From: Nephrocerus scutellatus
Lineage: Eukaryota > Arthropoda > Insecta > Diptera > Pipunculidae
Assembly: GCA_947095585.1 (NCBI GenBank)
Contig: OX352766.1
Coordinates: forward strand, 19,458,939 to 19,522,938
DNA length: 64,000 nucleotides
Direction of reading: 5' to 3'
Numbering within the stretch: the stretch's first letter is position 1; each line of letters opens with the position of its first letter. The notes under the pieces were generated by a model, which was given only the letters and a program-made list of their open reading frames with translations, was not told where the DNA came from and made no database searches. Positions 49,078-60,982 of this stretch are shown here, in pieces. A program made the translations under genes and the position numbers.

Positions 49078-49770
49078 ATGTCTGATACTGTTGTAGCCGC
49101 TTCCCCTGTCGCAGTTGCCGTTGGCGCTGAGAAAAAAGTTGTCAAGAAGACTGCTGGTGCTGCCAAGAAACCGTCAGCGACACCGGCTCATCCGCCAACT
49201 CAAGAAATGGTCGATGCATCGATTAAGACTCTTAAGGAACGTGGTGGCTCATCACTTTTGGCTATTAAGAAATATATTGCTGCCACATACAAGGTTGATG
49301 TCCAAAAATTAGCTCCTTTCATTAAAAAGTATTTGAAAAATGGCGTTGTCAGTGGAAAATTGATCCAAACCAAAGGTAAGGGTGCCTCTGGCTCGTTTAA
49401 ATTATCAGCTGCTGCTAGTAAGGAACCTAAAGCGCCAAAGGCAAAATCCTCTGAGAAGAAGAAGGCAGTCACCGCAGCGAAAAAGAAGCCAGCAACAGCA
49501 GTCAAAAAAGTTACTGCCTCATCTGGCGAGAAGAAAGTGAAAAAATCTGCAGCTACTAAAAAAGTGGTAGAGAAGAAAAAAACTGAAAAAGCTAAAGCTA
49601 AAAACATTAAGAAGGCAGGTGGTGCTGTTAAGGCTAAAACACCGAAACCAAAAGCTACTGCTTCAAGTGTTAAGGCAAAGGCTGCTGCTAAACCAAAAGC
49701 TGTTATCGCTCCTGCAGTTAAACCGAAAAAAGTCGCTTCAGCAGCGAAGAAAGCAGCACCTAAAAAGTAA
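49078..49770 (+). CDS. His1: histone H1, 230-aa form, unit 4
   Basis: Protein identical to the unit 3 H1. Confidence 0.96.
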   Translation: MSDTVVAASPVAVAVGAEKKVVKKTAGAAKKPSATPAHPPTQEMVDASIKTLKERGGSSLLAIKKYIAATYKVDVQKLAPFIKKYLKNGVVSGKLIQTKGKGASGSFKLSAAASKEPKAPKAKSSEKKKAVTAAKKKPATAVKKVTASSGEKKVKKSAATKKVVEKKKTEKAKAKNIKKAGGAVKAKTPKPKATASSVKAKAAAKPKAVIAPAVKPKKVASAAKKAAPKK

Positions 49771-49834
49771 ATTGTTCACTTTTTGGTTTTCAAGACGGTC
49801 AGGAAATAATCGTTTTGAAGTTAAAATAACAAAA

Positions 49835-49850
49835 AGCCCTTTTCAGGGCT
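49835..49850 (+). terminator. histone 3' stem-loop of H1, unit 4
   Basis: AGCCCTTTTCAGGGCT. Confidence 0.92.
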
Positions 49851-50435
49851 ACCAAAACTTTAACCAAAGAGAAAAATAAGTTTCAATAGACTGAATTTCT
49901 TTATTTTACATGACATTGACATAACATAGACAACTAGGTATTTCTTTTCTAATAGGCCACATCTCATAAAAAGCAACAATTTGACGTATTTTGCATTTAA
50001 ACAGGAAAGCCGTCAGACTTAATGACTGATTAACAAATAAATTGTGATGATAAATAATAATGCTGATTTTTTAATGAGATATTTTTTTTTAACAAAAATG
50101 ATAAAAAATAATTTGTTAATCAGTTATTGTCTGACGGTTTAGCATATTAAGGTGTTTTAATGCTATATATATAGCCAAACAAAAACATTTTTTCTGAAAA
50201 ATTCTGAACGAATAAAAATTTACCTTGAGCAGAGCTAGCTGAAGCTACTGATTATATGGCAATCAGAATACTACAGTAGGAAAAATGAAAAATTAAAAAA
50301 AAACGAAAAGTTCATCCATATACAGATTTTGTGACACCTCAATTACGAGTAGCGAGTAATCTAATAAAATAATTAGTAAATAATATGTTTATTTAAAACT
50401 AAGATGATATCTTCCCTTTATAAATTATATTTTGT
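49851..50435. other. H1-H3 spacer, unit 4
   Basis: Contains the foldback repeat at 49993-50165 (core arms from 50010 to 50137), same variant as unit 3. Confidence 0.7.
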
Positions 50436-50451
50436 GGTCCTGAAAAGGACC
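50436..50451 (-). terminator. histone 3' stem-loop of H3, unit 4
   Basis: GGTCCTTTTCAGGACC on the minus strand. Confidence 0.93.
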
Positions 50452-50525
50452 GATTTTATTTAATTTTTTTTATCACCAGTCAATTATGCAGATGTAATGT
50501 ATTAACTAGCAACATAATTGCCATT

Positions 50526-50993
<468 letters not shown>

Positions 50994-51004
50994 TCACTAT
51001 TATT

Positions 51005-51016
51005 TGAGTCTGCCAC
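51005..51016. repeat. 12-bp target duplication, H3 side of array B
   Basis: TGAGTCTGCCAC. Confidence 0.9.
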
Positions 51017-51295
51017 TTTTTTTTTTTAGATTAAGATATTTTATTAAACATTTAGATATTATACAATTTTGACTTAAAAACTAAACTTATAACTATTTTT
51101 ATTAAGTGTCGGCTCAACAATAGGGGCCCGACGTATTTACATTGTCTTTTTTTGTATTGTTTATTATTAAACAATATTTTTTACTACTTAATCTACTACA
51201 TGTTTATTTTTAAAGCAATTTAATTTTAAACGATAAATTTTAAAATAAAATAAAATGAAGAATAATATTAAAAGGGGGTATAAACAGGGCGATCT

Positions 51296-54231
51296 TCAGC
51301 CTCTGTAATTTTGATTGCTGGCCTTCTCGTAGAAGGAGACGTCTTGATTATTAAAGATGTCGTCAAATCTAGCATCTGTGAATCCTCTGATGTTTATATA
51401 GCGCTGGCTTGGCTCGATTTCTTCGATTCTCAGTCCTTGCATCTCCGGACTTGGATGTGTTTCCAACCCATCAACGAATTTCTTTGCCATTCGGAACAAG
51501 TGGTCGGTTATGGGCAGCAGACCTGCCACGTCGTAAAGCCTTGCACTCGAGACAAACTTATAGCTGTTTGGCACCCTCCAGAGTCCTGTACAGATCCTAA
51601 GTACCTTCCTTTCAAATAGGGAGATCTTCTTCATCGTTGTTGGTGAGACGGTGAACCATATGGGATAGCCATAGGTTATCACTGGCCTGATGAGCTGCTT
51701 GTAGATGAGCAGCCTGGTGTTGTTTGACAGTCCGTTTCGCCTTCGTAGAAGCGGGTGCACCAAATGAAGGGCGTAATTAGCCTTTTTCAACGTTTTATCG
51801 ATGTGGGCATTAAACTTAAGCCTCTCGGTGAAGTTTATTCCCAGGTACTTCGTCTCTGATTGGGTTTTTATAACTGTGTTGTCTGGAAGGGTGATTTTTA
51901 ATCCTCTGCACCGGCTCACAAAATTTTTTCTCCCTGTTCTTGTCCCTGGCACTCGGAAGCAGATGAGTTCCGTTTTGTTTGCATTTATCTTCAACCCCCA
52001 CTTGAGGTAGTAGTCCCAAAGATTTCGGAGGTGTTCCTCCACTCTTCGGGCAGCTATCTCAGGAGAGAGAGAAACGGCATACGTGATCGAGTCATCCGCG
52101 TAAAGCATGCTGCTTGTTCCGGCTGTATTGGTGGGTTGATCCGCCGTGTAGATGTTGAAAAGGACCGGGCCAAGTCTGGAACCTTGAGGAACTCCGGCTT
52201 TAATCCCTTTCCTAGTGGATGAGTCGCCAAAAATCTGTACAAAAAAAACCCTGTGAAAGAGAAAATTTTTAATTATTTTTACAATATAATTGGGGAAGCC
52301 AAATCTTATAAGTTTGAACAGTAGCCCGTTGATCCATACACTATCGAAGGCTTTTTCGATGTCTAGCAAACAGGCTACTGGGCTACTGTACTGCTTTTAA
52401 CGTTCAGTCCTCGAGTGACGTTACTGTGAAGTTTCAGCAGAGGGTGCATCGTAGAGTGCTTCTCACGGAAACCGAATTGAAAGGAAGGAATAAGGCCTCT
52501 TTCCGAACAAAATGTATTGATCTTTTTACGGATCAAAGACTCGAATACCTTACTGATACAACACAGTAAAGCTATTGGACGGTAACCAGTTACGCTTGAG
52601 CGGTCAGTTTTTTTGGGTACTGGTACTACTTTGGCCACCTTCCAGTTGTCTGGAAAGTAACCATTGTTAAGGCAATTGTTGAAAATGATGGTTAACATCA
52701 AGATTGCCATACCCGGTAACTTTTTAAGCAAAAAGTTAGAAATCCCGTCAATGCCCGATGATTTTTTTGAGTTTCCACTCATTATTAAATCACTGACTAT
52801 AGCTGTTTTGGTAAACATTTCAACGTCTACAGGCGCTCTAGCGGGGTTTTCTTCACTAAACCGCACTACAGGATTACTTGCAGAAGTGACGTCTTCCACA
52901 AGACTTTCCACCTCTTCCAAAAAATCTGGAAGATGCGTTGGTGGTCGGTCCGTAAAACTCCTTTCAAAATGGCAGGCAAAGGCTTCGGCTTTTTCAACAG
53001 GACTGGATGCTACTTGATCTCCAAACGTGATACTTTCTGGAATGGAAATACGCTTTCCGACCAGAGCGTTCAGCTTCTTAAAAGCATCATGACCTGGTTT
53101 GATGTTCTGGAGTCGTTTGGTCAGGTCATCTTCCTGGTACTTCCGTAGTGCTTGACGAAGCATGTTCACTGTACAACGCAGTTGCGAAAGTACAGACTGG
53201 TATTCGTCATTGACTGTATTAAGAGTCCTGTTAAAAATCCTCTGAAGGCGCTTCCTCAGCCGTTGCTTGTGAGCATATATTGCCTGTATATGTCCAGGCA
53301 GGTGTTGGAAGCGATCCCTGCTGGTGCGTATTGTTTTCTGCCGATTGATGGCTGTGTTTACCGCATTCTCGAAATTTCTTATAGCATCATTAATTTCGTA
53401 ATTCTCCAGATTTCTGCAGTCTGCTGGCATTGTTAAATCAGCTTCAACTTCAGATCTAAACCGGTTCCAGTTTACTTTCCTGAAGTTGATGTGTAGTTCA
53501 GATGGTGGTGTGACTTTCAAAATTCGCTGATTCAACCTCACTCGAAGCTCTATGGCCATATGATCCGAGTCGCTATCGTGCGCCAAACATGAATAATTTG
53601 TTAATTCTGGAAGGATATTAATAAAATTTGTAGTTGCCAGAAAGAAATCCAGAGTTGACGGTGTCCGAGGGTACGTCTTCCGGGGCTGAGAAACTACAGC
53701 CATGGTATGCTGATGAGGATTTGAATCCAGCCAATCTGCAATAGCCTTTCCTTGACTGTTGCACACTTCATCTTGCCATCGGGTGTGTCTAGCGTTAAAG
53801 TCCCCTCCAACCACACAGTATGTGTGCCTAGAGGAGATGCCGCAGACAGTTTGCAGATCCCGTTGGATGTCTTCCCTCGTTGCGTTACAGTGATTGTATA
53901 CAGATATCACCAGCAAGGTCTCAACCTCGTTGACTTTGATGCTGACAGCTGTTGCTTCTATGCTACGCAGCCCACTGATTTCTACCTTCTCGCCTGCCAT
54001 AGTGTCCTTGATAAGGACCGCCGTCCCAGAGCGTCCACTGCTTTTGTCGACCCTGTGGATATTGTATCCGTCTGGACTGAACGGGTTTCTCCCTGTGAGG
54101 TTTGTTTCCTGTAAAAGAAGAATGTCAGGTTTATTAGTTTTAATAAATAATTTAAGTGTGATACGCCTTGCTAAAGAATAAATGGAGTTCACATTATATG
54201 AGAATATACTTATCCTGCTTATTGTGAACAT
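51296..54231 (-). pseudogene. ORF2, frameshifted (array B copy 1)
   Basis: Open parts 54231-52375 and 52369-51296, separated by the GGCTACTG duplication. Confidence 0.92.
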
Positions 54232-55760
54232 AATTCACAAATAAGGCGACCCAAAACGGTTGTTTTGGACCTGTCATCAAGGCTGCTATAATTAGCAGGC
54301 ACGACTTTTCTTGCCTTCTGCAAAATTGTAAAAAGGTCTGCGCCGAATAACCTTTCAGTGTCGTCAAAAATATTAGTTTTTTCAGTAGATGGAGCCGTTT
54401 TTAAAGCTTGCTTCTTCACTGGTTTACTGCATTCTTGGATGGTTGGTGGTGGTTTGTTGCTAGTTGCTGGCTTGCCAGCAACATCATTACCCATAGCAGC
54501 TATACTAGCAAAGCTAACTCCTTTCACTATCGCTTTTGCAGCAGATTTCTGGGCGAACTTATGCTGCTCAATCTTCTTTTGGGCGGTTTTTACTTTTTCC
54601 GCCATTTTTTCTTTATATTTAGGACATCCCCGATAGTTTGCAGGATGTCCAGTTTTTTGACAATTTGTGCAGAAAACGTTGTCGTCTTTATTGTTGTCAG
54701 CGTTTCTCGGGCATTGTCCAGGTAAGTGCTCGTCCTTGCACTTAACACATCTATATTTCATACCGCAATTGCTTGCGACATGTCCAAACTTTTGGCAATT
54801 TTTGCATTGGGTAATGCCTGCTGGTTTTAGCTTTTCCCAATGCACCAGCTGGTTCATCAGGAGGGTTTTTGAGCATACTGCTGCCTTATCGCAGTTCTTC
54901 TCAAGCTCTACAATGAAATGGTTAAATTTCCTGTCGTTCCTCTGTGATTTGAAGGGTTTGACCTCCACTACAGGGACACCCTCTGCCGTCAACGCTTCCT
55001 TGACATCCTCAGTGTCAAAGGAGTGGTGAATACCTTTAAGGACCAACAATTCTTTCCTGTCCTCCTTAGTGGTATAGGTGTTGAATTCAGTCTTTCCCGA
55101 CTGTAGGAAAGACCGAATTCGCTGGTGGCCGTCTTTGTTCATGGCCGTAACGACCGATTTGCTGCTATTGATGTTGCGAATTCTGCAACTAATATTGGCA
55201 CTCTTCGTGAACTTTGAGAGTTCAGCGACGTTCAGTCTGAAGCAGACAATTGGTGGCATAGCAAATGGTTTAGTTGTTGGTCCAGTACTCTGAGTGCTAA
55301 TGTTCCCTTGAGCGGTTGGTTGGGATGACTGCACCGTTCTACGTTGCACCTCTTTTGGTTTTGTTGTATGCTCGACAACAACTGGTTTTGGCGCAATCCT
55401 GACATCATTAGCTACTGCAGCCGGAGATGAAGTTGGTGGTGATGAAGGCCTGGAACTAGCAGACAATCTTCTTCTTTTTGCCTTTACTGGCATGGTTTCG
55501 GGAGATGATCGATCTTTGCGACTATCTTCTTCGCTAAAATTGTCCTCTCCGCCGCTACTGGCTTCGGACGCTTCATTATCCGATTCCTCGACAACGCTCA
55601 TTGTTTCCTCCTCTGAAGTCGCTGAATCGCACAGCTGGTTCACTTCATCCAGCCTTCGGTACAATGACAACAGGAAATCCCCACCATGGTTGGTGACTTG
55701 TTCCTTAATTAAGGATAAGACCTCGTTGACTTTTTCCTTCCTTTTTGCTTTTTTCCCCAT
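54219..55760 (-). CDS. retrotransposon ORF1, array B copy 1
   Basis: 513 aa, same protein as the other ORF1 copies. Confidence 0.93.
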   Translation of the reverse strand: MGKKAKRKEKVNEVLSLIKEQVTNHGGDFLLSLYRRLDEVNQLCDSATSEEETMSVVEESDNEASEASSGGEDNFSEEDSRKDRSSPETMPVKAKRRRLSASSRPSSPPTSSPAAVANDVRIAPKPVVVEHTTKPKEVQRRTVQSSQPTAQGNISTQSTGPTTKPFAMPPIVCFRLNVAELSKFTKSANISCRIRNINSSKSVVTAMNKDGHQRIRSFLQSGKTEFNTYTTKEDRKELLVLKGIHHSFDTEDVKEALTAEGVPVVEVKPFKSQRNDRKFNHFIVELEKNCDKAAVCSKTLLMNQLVHWEKLKPAGITQCKNCQKFGHVASNCGMKYRCVKCKDEHLPGQCPRNADNNKDDNVFCTNCQKTGHPANYRGCPKYKEKMAEKVKTAQKKIEQHKFAQKSAAKAIVKGVSFASIAAMGNDVAGKPATSNKPPPTIQECSKPVKKQALKTAPSTEKTNIFDDTERLFGADLFTILQKARKVVPANYSSLDDRSKTTVLGRLICELCSQ

Positions 55761-55987
55761 GTTATAGGGCTGATCGAAGGAAAACCTTTTCTGAAAATTA
55801 ATTCTAATAACTGGAAATATTCCTGAAATTAAAAAATAATTAGTGAAATAATAAAAAAATAAAAAGTAATAGGTAGCGAAATGCTCGCTTTTGGTTTTGG
55901 GTTTTTTTTTTTTAATCGGTAGCAGGTAGCTAGACGATATGATGCGTGATCTGCGTGTGCTCGTGTTGAGCGCTCGATGATGACTGA

Positions 55988-55999
55988 TGAGTCTGCCAC
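55988..55999. repeat. 12-bp target duplication between copies 1 and 2, array B
   Basis: TGAGTCTGCCAC. Confidence 0.92.
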
Positions 56000-56286
56000 T
56001 TTTTTTTTTTTTTTTTTAGATTAAGATATTTTATTAAACATTTAGATATTATACAATTTTGACTTAAAAACTAAACTTATAACTATTATTATTAAGTGTC
56101 GGCTCAACAATAGGGGCCCGACGTATTTACATTGTCTTTTTTTTGTATTGCTTATTATTAAACAATATTTTTTACTACTTAATCTACTACATGTTTATTT
56201 TTAAAGCAATTTAATTTTAAACGATAAATTTTAAAATAAAATAAAAATGAAGAATAATATTAAAGGGGGTATAAACAGGGCGATCT

Positions 56287-59214
56287 TCAGCCTCTGTAAT
56301 GTTGATTGCTGGCCTTTTCGTAGAAGGAGACGTCTTGATTATTAAAGATGTCGTCAAATCTAGCATCTGTGAATCCTCTGATGTTTATATAGCGGTGGCT
56401 TGGCTCGATTTCTTCGATTCTCAGTCCTTGGATCTCCGGACTTGGATGTGTTTCCAACCCATCAACGAATTTCTTTGCCATTCGGAACAAGTGGTCGGTT
56501 ATGGGCAGCAGACCTGCCGCGTCGTAAAGCCTTGCACTCGAGACAAACTTATAGCTGTTTGGCACCCTCCAGAGTCCTGTACAGATCCTAAGTACCTTCC
56601 TTTCAAATAGGGAGATCTTCTTCATCGTTGTTGGTGAGACGGTGAACCATATGGGATAGCCATAGGTTATCACTGGCCTGATGAGCTGCTTGTAGATGAG
56701 CAGCCTGGTGTTGTTTGACAGTCCGTTTCGCCTTCGTAGAAGCGGGTGCACCAAATGAAGGGCGTAATTAGCCTTTTTCAACGTTTTATCGATGTGGGCA
56801 TTAAACTTGAGCCTCTCGGAGAAGTTTATTCCCAGGTACTTCGTCTCTGATTGGGTTTTTATAACTGTGTTGTCTGGAAGGGTGATTTTTAATCCTCTGC
56901 ACCGGCTCACAAAATTTTTTCTCCCTGTTCTTGTCCCTGGCACTCGGAAGCAGATGAGTTCCGTTTTGTTTGCATTTATCTTCAACCCCCACTTGAGGTA
57001 GTAGTCCCAAAGATTTCGGAGGTGTTCCTCCACTCTTCGGGCAGCTATCTCAGGAGAGAGAGAAACGGCATACGTGATCGAGTCATCCGCGTAAAGCATG
57101 CTGCTTGTTCCGGCTGTATTGGTGGGTTGATCCGCCGTGTAGATGTTGAAAAGGACTGGGCCAAGTCTGGAACCTTGAGGAACTCCGGCTTTAATCCCTT
57201 TCCTAGTGGATGAGTCGCCAAAAATCTGTACAAAAAAAACCCTGTGAAAGAGAAAATGTTTAATTATTTTTACAATATAATTGGGGAAGCCAAATCTTAT
57301 AAGTTTGAACAGTAGCCCGTTGATCCATACACTATCGAAAGCTTTTTCGATGTCTAGCAAACAGGCTACTGTACTGCTTTTAACGTTCAGTCCTCGAGTG
57401 ACGTTACTGTGAAGTTTCAGCAGAGGGTGCATCGTAGAGTGCTTCTCACGGAAACCGAATTGAAAGGAAGGAATAAGGCCTCTTTCCGAACAAAATGTAT
57501 TGATCTTTTTACGGATCAAAGACTCGAATACCTTACTGATACAACACAGTAAAGCTATTGGACGGTAACCAGTTACGCTTGAGCGGTCAGTTTTTTTGGG
57601 TACTGGTACTACTTTGGCCACCTTCCAGTTGTCTGGAAAGTAACCATTGTTAAGGCAATTGTTGAAAATGATGGTTAACATCAAGATTGCCATACCCGGT
57701 AACTTTTTAAGCAAAAAGTTAGAAATCCCGTCAATGCCCGATGATTTTTTTGAGTTTCCACTCATTATTAAATCACTGACTATAGCTGTTTTGGTAAACA
57801 TTTCAACGTCTACAGGCGCTCTAGCGGGGTTTTCTTCACTAAACCGCACTACAGGATTACTTGCAGAAGTGACGTCTTCCACAAGACTTTCCACCTCTTC
57901 CAAAAAATCTGGAAGATGCGTTGGTGGTCGGTCCGTAAAACTCCTTTCAAAATGGCAGGCAAAGGCTTCGGCTTTTTCAACAGGACTGGATGCTACTTGA
58001 TCTCCAAACGTGATACTTTCTGGAATGGAAATACGCTTTCCGACCAGAGCGTTCAGCTTCTTAAAAGCATCATGACCTGGTTTGATGTTCTGGAGTCGTT
58101 TGGTCAGGTCATCTTCCTGGTACTTCCGTAGTGCTTGACGAAGCATGTTCACTGTACAACGCAGTTGCGAAAGTACAGACTGGTATTCGTCATTGACTGT
58201 ATTAAGAGTCCTGTTAAAAATCCTCTGAAGGCGCTTCCTCAGCCGTTGCTTGTGAGCATATATTGCCTGTATATGTCCAGGCAGGTGTTGGAAGCGATCC
58301 CTGCTGGTGCGTATTGTTTTCTGCCGATTGATGGCTGTGTTTACCGCATTCTCGAAATTTCTTATAGCATCATTAATTTCGTAATTCTCCAGATTTCTGC
58401 AGTCTGCTGGCATTGTTAAATCAGCTTCAACTTCAGATCTAAACCGGTTCCAGTTTACTTTCCTGAAGTTGATGTGTAGTTCAGATGGTGGTGTGACTTT
58501 CAAAATTCGCTGATTCAACCTCACTCGAAGCTCTATGGCCATATGATCCGAGTCGCTATCGTGCGCCAAACATGAATAATTTGTTAATTCTGGAAGGATA
58601 TTAATAAAATTTGTAGTTGCCAGAAAGAAATCCAGAGTTGACGGTGTCCGAGGGTACGTCTTCCGGGGCTGAGAAACTACAGCCATGGTATGCTGATGAG
58701 GATTTGAATCCAGCCAATCTGCAATAGCCTTTCCTTGACTGTTGCACACTTCATCTTGCCATCGGGTGTGTCTAGCGTTAAAGTCCCCTCCAACCACACA
58801 GTATGTGTGCCTAGAGGAGATGCCGCAGACAGTTTGCAGATCCCGTTGGATGTCTTCCCTCGTTGCGTTACAGTGATTGTATACAGATATCACCAGCAAG
58901 GTCTCAACCTCGTTGACTTTGATGCTGACAGCTGTTGCTTCTATGCTACGCAGCCCACTGATTTCTACCTTCTCGCCTGCCATAGTGTCCTTGATAAGGA
59001 CCGCCGTCCCAGAGCGTCCACTGCTTTTGTCGACCCTGTGGATATTGTATCCGTCTGGACTGAACGGGTTTCTCCCTGTGAGGTTTGTTTCCTGTAAAAG
59101 AAGAATGTCAGGTTTATTAGTTTTAATAAATAATTTAAGTGTGATACGCCTTGCTAAAGAATAAATGGAGTTCACATTATATGAGAATATACTTATCCTG
59201 CTTATTGTGAACAT
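56287..59214 (-). CDS. retrotransposon ORF2, array B copy 2, intact
   Basis: 975 aa. It differs from the array A copy by Ile for Met in PSPE(I)QGLRIEE near the C-terminus, outside any catalytic motif. Confidence 0.95.
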   Translation of the reverse strand: MFTISRISIFSYNVNSIYSLARRITLKLFIKTNKPDILLLQETNLTGRNPFSPDGYNIHRVDKSSGRSGTAVLIKDTMAGEKVEISGLRSIEATAVSIKVNEVETLLVISVYNHCNATREDIQRDLQTVCGISSRHTYCVVGGDFNARHTRWQDEVCNSQGKAIADWLDSNPHQHTMAVVSQPRKTYPRTPSTLDFFLATTNFINILPELTNYSCLAHDSDSDHMAIELRVRLNQRILKVTPPSELHINFRKVNWNRFRSEVEADLTMPADCRNLENYEINDAIRNFENAVNTAINRQKTIRTSRDRFQHLPGHIQAIYAHKQRLRKRLQRIFNRTLNTVNDEYQSVLSQLRCTVNMLRQALRKYQEDDLTKRLQNIKPGHDAFKKLNALVGKRISIPESITFGDQVASSPVEKAEAFACHFERSFTDRPPTHLPDFLEEVESLVEDVTSASNPVVRFSEENPARAPVDVEMFTKTAIVSDLIMSGNSKKSSGIDGISNFLLKKLPGMAILMLTIIFNNCLNNGYFPDNWKVAKVVPVPKKTDRSSVTGYRPIALLCCISKVFESLIRKKINTFCSERGLIPSFQFGFREKHSTMHPLLKLHSNVTRGLNVKSSTVACLLDIEKAFDSVWINGLLFKLIRFGFPNYIVKIIKHFLFHRVFFVQIFGDSSTRKGIKAGVPQGSRLGPVLFNIYTADQPTNTAGTSSMLYADDSITYAVSLSPEIAARRVEEHLRNLWDYYLKWGLKINANKTELICFRVPGTRTGRKNFVSRCRGLKITLPDNTVIKTQSETKYLGINFSERLKFNAHIDKTLKKANYALHLVHPLLRRRNGLSNNTRLLIYKQLIRPVITYGYPIWFTVSPTTMKKISLFERKVLRICTGLWRVPNSYKFVSSARLYDAAGLLPITDHLFRMAKKFVDGLETHPSPEIQGLRIEEIEPSHRYINIRGFTDARFDDIFNNQDVSFYEKASNQHYRG

Positions 59215-60743
59215 AATTCACAAATAAGGCGACCCAAAACGGTTGTTTTGGACCTGTCATCAAGGCTGCTATAATTAGCAGGCACGACTTTTCTTGCCTT
59301 CTGCAAAATTGTAAAAAGGTCTGCGCCGAATAACCTTTCAGTGTCGTCAAAAATATTAGTTTTTTCAGTAGATGGAGCCGTTTTTAAAGCTTGCTTCTTC
59401 ACTGGTTTACTGCATTCTTGGATGGTTGGTGGTGGTTTGTTGCTAGTTGCTGGCTTGCCAGCAACATCATTACCCATAGCAGCTATACTAGCAAAGCTAA
59501 CTCCTTTCACTATCGCTTTTGCAGCAGATTTCTGGGCGAACTTATGCTGCTCAATCTTCTTTTGGGCGGTTTTTACTTTTTCCGCCATTTTTTCTTTATA
59601 TTTAGGACATCCCCGATAGTTTGCAGGATGTCCAGTTTTTTGACAATTTGTGCAGAAAACGTTGTCGTCTTTATTGTTGTCAGCGTTTCTCGGGCATTGT
59701 CCAGGTAAGTGCTCGTCCTTGCACTTAACACATCTATATTTCATACCGCAATTGCTTGCGACATGTCCAAACTTTTGGCAATTTTTGCATTGGGTAATGC
59801 CTGCTGGTTTTAGCTTTTCCCAATGCACCAGCTGGTTCATCAGGAGGGTTTTTGAGCATACTGCTGCCTTATCGCAGTTCTTCTCAAGCTCTACAATGAA
59901 ATGGTTAAATTTCCTGTCGTTCCTCTGTGATTTGAAGGGTTTGACCTCCACTACAGGGACACCCTCTGCCGTCAACGCTTCCTTGACATCCTCAGTGTCA
60001 AAGGAGTGGTGAATACCTTTAAGGACCAACAATTCTTTCCTGTCCTCCTTAGTGGTATAGGTGTTGAATTCAGTCTTTCCCGACTGTAGGAAAGACCGAA
60101 TTCGCTGGTGGCCGTCTTTGTTCATGGCCGTAACGACCGATTTGCTGCTATTGATGTTGCGAATTCTGCAACTAATATTGGCACTCTTCGTGAACTTTGA
60201 GAGTTCAGCGACGTTCAGTCTGAAGCAGACAATTGGTGGCATAGCAAATGGTTTAGTTGTTGGTCCAGTACTCTGAGTGCTAATGTTCCCTTGAGCGGTT
60301 GGTTGGGATGACTGCACCGTTCTACGTTGCACCTCTTTTGGTTTTGTTGTATGCTCGACAACAACTGGTTTTGGCGCAATCCTGACATCATTAGCTACTG
60401 CAGCCGGAGATGAAGTTGGTGGTGATGAAGGCCTGGAACTAGCAGACAATCTTCTTCTTTTTGCCTTTACTGGCATGGTTTCGGGAGATGATCGATCTTT
60501 GCGACTATCTTCTTCGCTAAAATTGTCCTCTCCGCCGCTACTGGCTTCGGACGCTTCATTATCCGATTCCTCGACAACGCTCATTGTTTCCTCCTCTGAA
60601 GTCGCTGAATCGCACAGCTGGTTCACTTCATCCAGCCTTCGGTACAATGACAACAGGAAATCCCCACCATGGTTGGTGACTTGTTCCTTAATTAAGGATA
60701 AGACCTCGTTGACTTTTTCCTTCCTTTTTGCTTTTTTCCCCAT
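59202..60743 (-). CDS. retrotransposon ORF1, array B copy 2
   Basis: 513 aa, identical protein, with the same 13-nt overlap with ORF2. Confidence 0.94.
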   Translation of the reverse strand: MGKKAKRKEKVNEVLSLIKEQVTNHGGDFLLSLYRRLDEVNQLCDSATSEEETMSVVEESDNEASEASSGGEDNFSEEDSRKDRSSPETMPVKAKRRRLSASSRPSSPPTSSPAAVANDVRIAPKPVVVEHTTKPKEVQRRTVQSSQPTAQGNISTQSTGPTTKPFAMPPIVCFRLNVAELSKFTKSANISCRIRNINSSKSVVTAMNKDGHQRIRSFLQSGKTEFNTYTTKEDRKELLVLKGIHHSFDTEDVKEALTAEGVPVVEVKPFKSQRNDRKFNHFIVELEKNCDKAAVCSKTLLMNQLVHWEKLKPAGITQCKNCQKFGHVASNCGMKYRCVKCKDEHLPGQCPRNADNNKDDNVFCTNCQKTGHPANYRGCPKYKEKMAEKVKTAQKKIEQHKFAQKSAAKAIVKGVSFASIAAMGNDVAGKPATSNKPPPTIQECSKPVKKQALKTAPSTEKTNIFDDTERLFGADLFTILQKARKVVPANYSSLDDRSKTTVLGRLICELCSQ

Positions 60744-60970
60744 GTTATAGGGCTGATCGAAGGAAAACCTTTTCTGAAAATTAATTCTAATAACTGGAAA
60801 TATTCCTGAAATTAAAAAATAATTAGTGAAATAATAAAAAAATAAAAAGTAATAGGTAGCGAAATGCTCGCTTTTGGTTTTGGGTTTTTTTTTTTTAATC
60901 GGTAGCAGGTAGCTAGACGATATGATGCGTGATCTGCGTGTGCTCGTGTTGAGCGCTCGATGATGACTGA

Positions 60971-60982
60971 TGAGTCTGCCAC
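60971..60982. repeat. 12-bp target duplication between copies 2 and 3, array B
   Basis: TGAGTCTGCCAC. Confidence 0.92.

Larger units (their letters stand above)
51017..55987 (-). mobile_element. non-LTR retrotransposon, array B copy 1
   Basis: Same as 31587-36557, including the 11-nt tail and the 8-bp duplication in ORF2. It is therefore a descendant of the same insertion, not a new one. Confidence 0.92.
56000..60970 (-). mobile_element. non-LTR retrotransposon, array B copy 2, intact ORFs
   Basis: Same as 36570-41540 with a single base change seen (56431). Confidence 0.93.
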